A stretch of DNA of 64,000 nucleotides from an uncultured Verrucomicrobiota bacterium (GTDB lineage: Bacteria; Verrucomicrobiota; Kiritimatiellia; Kiritimatiellales; Tichowtungiaceae): the NCBI GenBank assembly GCA_903826865.1, contig CAIKGD010000071.1, positions 1 through 64,000 of the forward strand. The letters are read 5' to 3'. Positions 25,689 to 33,157 of the stretch are shown here, piece by piece (position 1 is the first letter of the stretch; each line of letters opens with the position of its first letter). The position numbers and the translations under genes are program-made. A model generated the notes under the pieces. The model did no database searches. It was not told the DNA's origin and saw only the letters and a program-made list of their open reading frames with translations.

Positions 25689-25704
25689 TATAATGATCTT
25701 GCCG
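25689..25704 (-). promoter_or_regulatory. Shared regulatory motif, site D, in the divergent promoter region
   Basis: TATAATGATCTTGCCG lies between the corrinoid protein gene (start 25612) and the AraC-family gene (start 25765). A regulator bound here could control both, which is common for AraC-family genes. Confidence 0.55.
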
Positions 25705-25764
25705 TATGACGGATATTTCCGTACTTTATATCAACAAAATTGAGATTCATCGGAGTTTAAAAAT

Positions 25765-26991
25765 ATGGCTATCTTGCCTGCCGTTGCACTCAAACGGATT
25801 CAGAAAAGTTACCGCGGTTCTTATGGTCTGACCATTCATGAGATTACGCCGGACGGCCGTTGCCCTAACAAAAAAGACGCCGTGACCAATCTGCCGGTAC
25901 TGGTCAATGCACGGGCGTATGGACTTTCCGAAAGCGTGCGCTGGGGCGAGCCGTATATTTTTTTTCTGATTCCCAATGTGATCAGCTGGATCATTCCGCT
26001 GGCCAAAGATAACGAGGTCTTCGGCGGCCTGTCCGGCGGAGCTGTCATGACCGATCATGATCCTCATGACCAATTGGAATCGGTCAATCATCTGGCCACC
26101 GCCGGCTGTCCGCGCAAAACGGCAGAACAGTACATCAAAACCCTTCCTGTGTGGGGTCAGGATCAGCCACAGAAAGCCGCCGAATTTCTATTTGCATTGA
26201 CCTGCTGCGACCTGAACTGGGACATGCAGATGCTCAGCGAAAACCGGAAGAAAGCGCTGCGCCAACGGCAGATCGCTGAAGAAATCCACCGGCGCAAGCA
26301 AGGCTCACGCGACCGGACATTGATTGATGAAGAGCGCACCCTGCTGTCGCTGATGAAAGCCGGTGATCAGAAAGGCGCACGGCGGGAACTCAATAAAACC
26401 CTCGGCGCCCTCTTTTCGCACACCGCCGACATCCGTCTTATTAAAGCACACGTCATCGAAATGATGGGCTATCTGGTGCGCAGCGCGCTCGAGGACAGCC
26501 CGCATATGAGCACCCTGATTGAAAAAAATCATGCCTGGATGAGTGCCATTATTGATGCAGGAGATTTTGAGATGCTTTCCAATGTCGTCGCGGACGCCCT
26601 CGACGATTTTATGCGCAACATTTACATCTACGGGCACAGCCGCACGAATGACACCGTGGCACAAATCCTGAGCTGGCTCGGTGAAAATTTTCATGAAAAC
26701 ATCACGCTCGAAATGCTTTCCAAAGAAGCCGGACTCAGCACGTTCCGCATCGCCCATCTCGTCAAGGAAGTGACCGGCAAAACCGTACTGCAGCATGTTC
26801 ACCAGCTGCGGGTGCAGGAAGCACAGCGGCTGCTTGAGCAGAGCGACCTGAATTGCACCGACATTGCGTATGAAACCGGCTTCGGTGACCAGAGTTATTT
26901 CATCAAACAGTTCCGCAAGCAGATGGGTATAACCCCGGCCCGCTACCGCCGCCTTTACCACTCCGGCAAACCCAGCGGAAAAAAATCATGA
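25765..26991 (+). CDS. AraC-family regulator with PocR-like sensor domain
   Basis: The 408-residue protein has an N-terminal sensory region (to about residue 150, with AGCPRKTAEQY and a Cys-rich ALTCCDL segment) resembling PocR domains, which sense small one- to three-carbon compounds. A helical linker follows, then a C-terminal AraC double helix-turn-helix (about 300-400; LEMLSKEAGLSTFRIAHLVK, then the signature GFGDQSYFIKQFRKQMGITP). PocR-type regulators often control corrinoid methyltransferase or B12-dependent operons. Its divergent partner is the corrinoid protein gene, and shared sites precede the related units, so it is the likely activator of the whole module. Confidence 0.88.
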   Translation: MAILPAVALKRIQKSYRGSYGLTIHEITPDGRCPNKKDAVTNLPVLVNARAYGLSESVRWGEPYIFFLIPNVISWIIPLAKDNEVFGGLSGGAVMTDHDPHDQLESVNHLATAGCPRKTAEQYIKTLPVWGQDQPQKAAEFLFALTCCDLNWDMQMLSENRKKALRQRQIAEEIHRRKQGSRDRTLIDEERTLLSLMKAGDQKGARRELNKTLGALFSHTADIRLIKAHVIEMMGYLVRSALEDSPHMSTLIEKNHAWMSAIIDAGDFEMLSNVVADALDDFMRNIYIYGHSRTNDTVAQILSWLGENFHENITLEMLSKEAGLSTFRIAHLVKEVTGKTVLQHVHQLRVQEAQRLLEQSDLNCTDIAYETGFGDQSYFIKQFRKQMGITPARYRRLYHSGKPSGKKS

Positions 26992-27033
26992 CGCAATGGC
27001 TTGACCGCAAATACACTTCTGCTACCTTCCGCC

Positions 27034-27158
27034 CCTGATGCAGAAAGCGCAGGGAAAGTGCTGTGAGAATCAGCCGCTGTCGCGCAACCGTTAAAGCCGG
27101 AACACCGCCTTTCTGCCGAAACCCGAACCCGCCTCCGCGTAAGAGGCAGAAAGGCAAC
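27034..27158 (+). ncRNA. Cobalamin riboswitch upstream of btuB
   Basis: The conserved core is recognisable: AGGGAAAGTGCTGTGAGAAT, then CGCTGTCGCGCAACCG, then the B12-box-like GCCGGAACACCGCC (27096-27109). GCAGAAAG (27040-27047) can pair with CTTTCTGC (27109-27116) as a closing stem. The same 3' strand, GCCTTTCTGCC (27107-27117), is a perfect complement of GGCAGAAAGGC (27145-27155), which contains the ribosome-binding region, so two exclusive folds exist. A further hairpin, GCCTC/GAGGC with loop CGCGTAA (27131-27147), could kiss the CGCG of the core loop. It controls btuB and probably the whole uptake operon in response to B12. Confidence 0.85.
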
Positions 27159-29141
27159 ATGAAGAAATGTATCCTCGCCGCCGTACTGGGCGGCTGTCTG
27201 TCCACCGGCTTCTCCGCCGAAATCACCAACACCGTCGCGGACGCAGAACGTATTGTCGTCACCGCCACGCGCAGCCCCAGCGATGTGCGCACGGTACCCG
27301 GCAATCCGACCGTCGTCACGGCGCAGGATATTGCTGACGGACACTACACCACCGTCCCTGAAGCATTGCAGAAAAAAGCCGGACTCTTTTTCCGCAACTT
27401 TGCTGACAATCCTTCGCAGTCTGCCGTTGATATCCGCGGCTTCGGCGGCGACAACCCCCACGGCAAAGTGCTGGTGCTGGTCAACGGCCGCAAACTGAAC
27501 CGTCCGGATATGGCGGTCATCAACTGGGCGCAGATTCCGATGCAGGCTGTTGAACGCATCGAAGTCGTCCGCGGCCCCAACTCGGTTCTTTACGGCGATC
27601 ATGCCGTCGGAGGAGTCATCAATATCATCACCCGCGACGGATCCGACATTCCGCAAACCTCCCTGCAGGCTTCGGCCGGAAGTTATGATGCGTATGATCA
27701 GAATGCCGTCACCTCCGGGAAGCTGGCCGGACTCGGATATGCCGCGACACTGGGCCATCAGTCCGGTCAGGGTTACCGCGACCGGTCCAGCTATGACACG
27801 TTATCCGGCAGCCTGCGCCTGAGCGGCGATATCAGCGAGCGGCTTTCCGCCTATGCCGAAACTTCCTTTGTCAACGAACAGCACCAGCTTCCCGGCGCGC
27901 TCACACTGGCGCAGGTTCAGAAAAACCGGAGGCAGGCTGTCAATTCAAACGACTGCGCCCGCTCCGATTATTATACCTTCAACAGCGGTATCCAAGTGCT
28001 GCTGACCGATGAACTTATTTTCAATCTGGATGCCGGCATCGCCCATAAAGATCTGCAAGCGGACATGGCTTCATTCGGAAGCTATTACGATTATAAAATT
28101 GAAAGCTACACTCTTTCTCCGAAACTCACCCTTCTCTACCCCGTAGCCGGGCTGGAAAACGAACTTATCATCGGCAGTGATCTGGCTAAAGAAACGCTCA
28201 TTACTGACAGTTTTGCCGACAGCAACCGGACAGTGAAGGCTTCCAATACAAAAGTCACCAAGGCACTGGTCGGCGGTTATGTCTCCGACACGCTCAGCTT
28301 GACCGATCATCTTCTGCTGAATGCCGGTGCGCGCGCTGAAGCAAATCAGGTCAGCGCCCGCTACAAAGGATTTACACCGTATGACGAATTGGATAAGCAC
28401 CGCGCCAATGCCTGGCAGACGTCGCTCAACTGGCTGCCGACCGACACCGTAAAACTTTTCGCCGGAGTGGAGCGCACATATCGCTATCCCTTTGTCGACG
28501 AGCAGGCGATCTATTCCGGATGGGGCGACGCGTTTAATAAAGACCTCAAACCGGAAACCGGCATCAACACTGAAACCGGTTTTGAGTTCAAGCCGATTAC
28601 CAATCTGGTGCTGCAGGCGACCCTTTTCCACACCGATATGGAGAACGAAATCGCCTGGGGACTGGGCAAAAATGAAAACCTCGACAAAACCACCCATCGC
28701 GGTGCCGAACTGCACGCCGGTTACAAAAATACTTACTTCTCACTCGACGGTTTTTACACCTGGCTTCAGTCCGAATTCATTGCAGGAACAAACAAGTGCA
28801 AGGAAATTCCTTGGGTTCCGCAGAACAAGTTCGATGTCAACTTCGCACTCTTTCTGACCGACGGCCTGACCTTCAGCACGCACATGAATTACATCGGCAG
28901 CATGTACCCGCTGGGTGACAACGAGAACAATACGCTGGAAAAGCAGTCTGATTACATCACCGTCGACCTCCTGCTTGAATACGTTCTGCCCGTCAGAAAA
29001 TTTGAAGTCCGGATTTTCGGCGGAGTGGATAATGTCTTTGCAACCGAATACAACTTTCTCGTCACCGACTACGGCTTTGGAACCGGCTACTATCCCGCGC
29101 CGGAACGGACATACAAGGCCGGGCTCGGCGTGAAATTCTGA
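27159..29141 (+). CDS. btuB: TonB-dependent outer membrane cobalamin receptor
   Basis: Starting at MKKCILAAVLGG, right after the riboswitch, the protein has about 660 residues with a signal peptide, a TonB box (ERIVVTATRS) and a plug domain (DIRGFGGDNPHGKVLVLVNG, VERIEVVRGPNSVLYGDHAVGGVINI). A beta-barrel follows, ending in an aromatic C-terminal residue (KAGLGVKF). It imports corrinoids across the outer membrane, indicating a Gram-negative envelope. The stop overlaps the btuF start as TGATG, giving one operon btuB-btuF-btuD-btuC. Confidence 0.92.
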   Translation: MKKCILAAVLGGCLSTGFSAEITNTVADAERIVVTATRSPSDVRTVPGNPTVVTAQDIADGHYTTVPEALQKKAGLFFRNFADNPSQSAVDIRGFGGDNPHGKVLVLVNGRKLNRPDMAVINWAQIPMQAVERIEVVRGPNSVLYGDHAVGGVINIITRDGSDIPQTSLQASAGSYDAYDQNAVTSGKLAGLGYAATLGHQSGQGYRDRSSYDTLSGSLRLSGDISERLSAYAETSFVNEQHQLPGALTLAQVQKNRRQAVNSNDCARSDYYTFNSGIQVLLTDELIFNLDAGIAHKDLQADMASFGSYYDYKIESYTLSPKLTLLYPVAGLENELIIGSDLAKETLITDSFADSNRTVKASNTKVTKALVGGYVSDTLSLTDHLLLNAGARAEANQVSARYKGFTPYDELDKHRANAWQTSLNWLPTDTVKLFAGVERTYRYPFVDEQAIYSGWGDAFNKDLKPETGINTETGFEFKPITNLVLQATLFHTDMENEIAWGLGKNENLDKTTHRGAELHAGYKNTYFSLDGFYTWLQSEFIAGTNKCKEIPWVPQNKFDVNFALFLTDGLTFSTHMNYIGSMYPLGDNENNTLEKQSDYITVDLLLEYVLPVRKFEVRIFGGVDNVFATEYNFLVTDYGFGTGYYPAPERTYKAGLGVKF

Positions 29142-29950
29142 TGCGAAGAAAAAGTACAGCGCTGCTCGCCGTCATCCTGCTTTGTACAGGATGCGGAGAG
29201 CGGCGTGTGCAGACCCCGCATAAAGGATTGCGTATCGTGGCGATGGCGCCCAACACCGGTGAAATTCTTTATGCACTGGGTCTGAGCAATGCGGTCATCG
29301 GCGTAAGCCGCTACACGATTTATCCGCCGGAAGCGGCGCAGAAACCCTCCGTCGGCGGAACCTACGATCCGAACTTTGAAATGATCCTCGCCCTTCAGCC
29401 CGACCTCGTCGTCGGCCTTGAAACACAGGCGGATATCCGCGCCCAGCTCAAAGCGCTGGGCATTCCGTTTCTGGGCGTGGCGCACGAGCACATCAGTGAA
29501 ATCATGCAGTCCGTTCTTACCATCGGCAAAGCCTGCGGTGCACAGGCCGAGGCTCAGGCACTTTTCCAAACTCTGGAAAAACAACTTACTGATTTTTCTT
29601 CAACCCGGATAAACAGCGGAAAGCGCGTCCTCGTTTGCGTCGGACACGACGAAAGCCTGAGCCGGATGTATGTCGCCGGCAAAGGAACCTTTTTTGACGA
29701 ACTGATTGAGCGCGCGGGCGGCGTCAACGCCTGCGGAGAAACCGCTGCAAAATATCCTGAAATATCACCCGAAGGACTCACGGCCATGCGGCCCGATGTT
29801 GTCATCGACATTTTTCCAAACGCCGGAAAATTTTCCGCCGCAGCCTGGACTCCACGCCGGGCCGTCGTGATTACCAACGATTACGCCTCGATTCCGGGGC
29901 CGCGTTTTGTTCTGCTTCTTCAGGATTTCATAAAAGCAATTCATGAATAA
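29141..29950 (+). CDS. btuF: Cobalamin-binding periplasmic lipoprotein
   Basis: The 269-residue substrate-binding protein has a lipoprotein signal (LLCTGCGE; lipidated Cys about residue 18). The helical-backbone (class III) fold is marked by RIVAMAPNTGEILYALGLSN and a second lobe with GVNACGETAAKYPEISPEGL. It delivers B12 to BtuCD. The palindrome copy at 29562-29580 is read here as LFQTLEK. It overlaps btuD by 8 bases. Confidence 0.9.
   Translation: MRRKSTALLAVILLCTGCGERRVQTPHKGLRIVAMAPNTGEILYALGLSNAVIGVSRYTIYPPEAAQKPSVGGTYDPNFEMILALQPDLVVGLETQADIRAQLKALGIPFLGVAHEHISEIMQSVLTIGKACGAQAEAQALFQTLEKQLTDFSSTRINSGKRVLVCVGHDESLSRMYVAGKGTFFDELIERAGGVNACGETAAKYPEISPEGLTAMRPDVVIDIFPNAGKFSAAAWTPRRAVVITNDYASIPGPRFVLLLQDFIKAIHE
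29562..29580. repeat. Dispersed palindrome copy in btuF
   Basis: TTTTCCAAACTCTGGAAAA, 7-bp arms, in frame as F-Q-T-L-E-K. Confidence 0.6.
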
Positions 29951-30704
29951 TGCCATCCAGATTAACGACGTCGCGCTTGAACTGAACGGCACGCCGATTC
30001 TGCGCGGGGTTTCGTTTGATATCGGTCAGGGCGAATACGTCTCCATCATCGGCCCGAACGGCGCGGGCAAAACAACACTGCTGCGCTGCCTGCTCGGCAT
30101 GTATTCCTACAATGGTTCGGCCCGGATCAACGGAACCGAATGCCGCGGATATGACAGCCGTGCGCTTGCGCGGCAGGTCAGTTATGTGCCGCAGACGCAT
30201 GATATTGAATTTCCGCTCGCGGTTTATGATTTTGTCATGATGGGCCGCTACCCCTACCTGTCCGCCCTTTCTCCCGCACAAAAGCAGGATGAAGAAGCAG
30301 TCGAACGGGCACTGCAAATTACCGGTACGGGGCAGTTCCGGAACCGGACGCTCCGCACCCTCTCCGGCGGCGAGCGGCAGAAAGTTTACATTGCCGCCGC
30401 GCTGGCTCAGGAAACGCCGGTCATGCTGCTCGACGAACCGGCCACTTTTCTTGACTGGCGTCACCAGACAGAAGTCATGAAGCTGCTCAAAAAAATAAAT
30501 GCCGAATGCGGCGCAACCATTCTGGCCGTCAACCATGACCTTAACAGTGCGGCACACTGGAGCGACCGCATCATCGCCTTGAAAAACGGAAAGACGCTCT
30601 TTAGCGGCACACCGCAGGAACTGATTCAGCCCGCGCCGCTTGAAACGCTTTTTGAAACCGCCTTCGTCCGCAAAGAAACCCTCGCCCCGGCATCCGAGCA
30701 ATGA
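29943..30704 (+). CDS. btuD: Cobalamin ABC transporter, ATP-binding protein
   Basis: The 253-residue ATPase has Walker A GPNGAGKTT, Q-loop YVPQTH, signature LSGGERQKV, Walker B VMLLDEPA and the switch His in AVNHD. It is the FecE/BtuD class used for iron-siderophore and cobalamin importers. Its place after a B12 riboswitch and between btuF and btuC fixes the substrate. Confidence 0.93.
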   Translation: MNNAIQINDVALELNGTPILRGVSFDIGQGEYVSIIGPNGAGKTTLLRCLLGMYSYNGSARINGTECRGYDSRALARQVSYVPQTHDIEFPLAVYDFVMMGRYPYLSALSPAQKQDEEAVERALQITGTGQFRNRTLRTLSGGERQKVYIAAALAQETPVMLLDEPATFLDWRHQTEVMKLLKKINAECGATILAVNHDLNSAAHWSDRIIALKNGKTLFSGTPQELIQPAPLETLFETAFVRKETLAPASEQ

Positions 30705-31648
30705 AACTGAAATTCGCCATTCTGATTCTGCTGAGCCTAGCGGCGCTCATCGTATTTCCAATGCTCGGAAGCACCGACGTACTGCACGATCCGATGGGCC
30801 GTGAAATTCTGATGAAACTGCGGTTTCCGCGCGTCCTGACGGCGTTTCTGGCCGGCATCGCGCTGGCATCGAGCGGAATGATTTTCCAGGCGCTCTTCCG
30901 CAATCCGCTGGCGACACCGGACACACTCGGCGTTTCCGGCGGCGCAGCGCTCGGTGCCACCCTCTGGATGCGTTTCGGCGCGCCGCTTCTCTTGATTGGC
31001 GTTACCGGAGCTTCTATTGCCGGCTTTCTCGGTGCGCTGGGCACGGTACTGCTGGTCTATGGACTGGCGCGATTCAAAAGCGGTTTTTCGTCCGCAACAC
31101 TTCTGCTCGCCGGTGTGGCGGTGAATCTGTTTTTATCGAGCCTGATTCTGCTGATGCAGTATTTCAGCGATCCCGGCGAAACCTTCCGCATGATCCGCTG
31201 GCTGATGGGCGGATTTTCAGTAGTGGGTTTCGCCACACCGGTCAATCTGGCGGTCTTTACGGTCATCGGCCTCATGATCACGGCGCTGCTGACACGCGAA
31301 ATGAATCTGCTGCTGACCGGCGAAGAGCTGGCCGGAGCGCGCGGCGTAAATGTTGACCGCACGAAAAAAATGCTGTTCTTTTCCGCGTCGCTGATGACCG
31401 GTGCGGCCGTCGCCTTCTGCGGACCGATCGCCTTTGTCGGACTGATGGTTCCGCACATCTGCCGCCAATTCACAGGTTCCGACCACAGGAAACTTTTCCC
31501 GGCGGTCATTCTTCTCGGTGGCGCCTTTATGGTCATCTGCGACGGATTGGCGCGCACCCTGCTCGCGCCGGTCGAAATGCCGGCCGGCCTGATTACCTCA
31601 CTGCTCGGCGGACCGTTCTTCCTCTGGCTGCTGTTGAAAAAAAGCTGA
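30701..31648 (+). CDS. btuC: Cobalamin ABC transporter, permease
   Basis: The 315-residue FecCD-family permease has about ten transmembrane segments and the family motifs LRFPRVLTAFLAGIALASSG, FRNPLATPDTLGVSGGAALG and FVGLMVPHICRQFTGSDHR. It overlaps btuD by 4 bases (ATGA) and ends the operon. Confidence 0.93.
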   Translation: MKLKFAILILLSLAALIVFPMLGSTDVLHDPMGREILMKLRFPRVLTAFLAGIALASSGMIFQALFRNPLATPDTLGVSGGAALGATLWMRFGAPLLLIGVTGASIAGFLGALGTVLLVYGLARFKSGFSSATLLLAGVAVNLFLSSLILLMQYFSDPGETFRMIRWLMGGFSVVGFATPVNLAVFTVIGLMITALLTREMNLLLTGEELAGARGVNVDRTKKMLFFSASLMTGAAVAFCGPIAFVGLMVPHICRQFTGSDHRKLFPAVILLGGAFMVICDGLARTLLAPVEMPAGLITSLLGGPFFLWLLLKKS

Positions 31649-31705
31649 TGCAATTGCTGCCGCTCCCGCGTTGCCTAACGCCGTTCTGTTCTGTAGGCTC
31701 CCGCT

Positions 31706-32656
31706 ATGAAAAGGCTTCTGTTTGCCGCAATGGTATCGGCCGGTCTGACAGCAGGCGGCATTGAAAAAGGAACATCCCGCAGCGCTGTCCTTGCCGAACT
31801 GGGTGAGCCGAGCGGTTCGATGCAGCGTGACGGAAAAGAAATACTTCTGTTCAACACCGGCACTGTCACCTTGCAGAATGGTCTGGTGATTGAAACCGAT
31901 CTCTCGCAGGAATATGCACGCAAAGCCGAAGAACGCGCCGTGCAGGCTAAAGAGTTCCGGGCCGGAAAACAGGCGGAACTTGAAAAACAAAAAGTGCTCT
32001 ACCCCGAGGATCACATCATTCAGATCGGATGTGCGTACAGCAAAACCGAAAATTGGAATTACCTGCCCGAAACCATCCGCCCAGCCCCGGGAGAATACCG
32101 GTATGATGTGTATATTCCGCAGGGGTATCACGAATCGGACAACCGGTTTTACAAATGCCTGTTTCTTGAATCCTCCGCACTCTGGGACAGCGTGAAAGAA
32201 CGTGTACGCAAGGACAAATGGATCGCCGTGATTCTGCCTGATGCCGGGCAGCCGCAGATGGGAAAAATGCTGAATGGAAACTTTTTGGCCGCTTTCGATG
32301 ATGCCACCGAACGATTCCGCATTGCCGGCGAGTACCGCTTCATCGCCGGAAGAATTCCTGCGGCCATCTTTTCCACCATGCGCTCCGTCGCAGGCATCAT
32401 CCTGCAGGAACCCGATTTCAGCGGCTTTGCAAAGGTGAACTTTCAGCCCGATTTTCTCCGGAAAAATCAGAATCTGCGCGCCTATGTGCTGCTCGGCAAC
32501 AAGGAGCGTGACAATGTGATCTATCAGGGACGGTTCATTGTTGAGCGGATTCCGAAATACCACATTGAAGCCTATCAAGGGGAAACTGAAATTCTGCCTC
32601 AGCCATTGGCTGATAACGCGCTCGACTGGATGAAAAAAGAATATAATCTTCCATAA
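31706..32656 (+). CDS. Secreted protein of unknown function with BamE/SmpA-like N-terminus
   Basis: The 316-residue protein has a short signal peptide, then a segment IEKGTSRSAVLAELGEPS that resembles the start of BamE/SmpA-type domains. A basic/acidic helical stretch (about 70-100) follows. The C-terminal part (YDVYIPQGYHESDNRFYKCL...) vaguely recalls esterase-like alpha/beta proteins, but I see no serine nucleophile motif (G-x-S-x-G). It is not clearly in the btu operon (57-base gap) and precedes a lipoprotein gene by 21 bases. Function not recognised. Confidence 0.7.
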   Translation: MKRLLFAAMVSAGLTAGGIEKGTSRSAVLAELGEPSGSMQRDGKEILLFNTGTVTLQNGLVIETDLSQEYARKAEERAVQAKEFRAGKQAELEKQKVLYPEDHIIQIGCAYSKTENWNYLPETIRPAPGEYRYDVYIPQGYHESDNRFYKCLFLESSALWDSVKERVRKDKWIAVILPDAGQPQMGKMLNGNFLAAFDDATERFRIAGEYRFIAGRIPAAIFSTMRSVAGIILQEPDFSGFAKVNFQPDFLRKNQNLRAYVLLGNKERDNVIYQGRFIVERIPKYHIEAYQGETEILPQPLADNALDWMKKEYNLP

Positions 32657-32677
32657 AACCAACACCGGAGGTCAGAC

Positions 32678-33157
32678 ATTAAAAAAGCAATACTGCCTGT
32701 TATTCTGATGATTCTAGCCGGATGCGACTATGAGATCCCGCTGAGCCAAACCGCAGCTTCGCCCGCGAATCCGGCGCTGGCCGGAACATGGAGCGGACAG
32801 TCCGCTGAAGGAAAAACAGTTTCACTGGAAATCAAAACGGCCGGACCGGATTACAGCGTTGTTTATACAGAAGGCGGCGACGCCCTGACCTTTAAAGGAT
32901 TTGAGATTAAGGCGGCCGGGCTGAACCTGATTCAGATGGAACTGCAGGGTACCGACTCATCGGATTCAAAAAATAAATATCTGTTCGCGAAATGTGAACT
33001 GACTCCGGAAGGGCTGTCGGTCTACCGCCTCAATGTCGAGGTCGTATCCGCCCGATGCCAGACCACCGCCGAACTGCTCAACGACATTACCGTCCACCGG
33101 CAGAATCCGCGCCTGTTCAGCGAACCGCTGAAATTCACCAAATCAACTCAGCAGTGA
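32678..33157 (+). CDS. Small lipoprotein, probable ATT start codon
   Basis: The first in-frame ATG (32708) would leave only MILAGC before the mature protein, too short for export. Reading ten codons upstream to ATT (32678-32680) gives I-K-K-A-I-L-P-V-I-L-M-I-L-A-G-C, a complete lipoprotein signal with the lipobox LAGC. A GGAGG ribosome site (32667-32671) lies six bases before that ATT. The mature domain (about 140 residues) is a probable beta-rich fold around TWSGQSAEGKTVSLEIK. Function unknown. It overlaps the 3' end of the opposing flavoprotein gene by 15 bases. Confidence 0.65.
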   Translation: MKKAILPVILMILAGCDYEIPLSQTAASPANPALAGTWSGQSAEGKTVSLEIKTAGPDYSVVYTEGGDALTFKGFEIKAAGLNLIQMELQGTDSSDSKNKYLFAKCELTPEGLSVYRLNVEVVSARCQTTAELLNDITVHRQNPRLFSEPLKFTKSTQQ

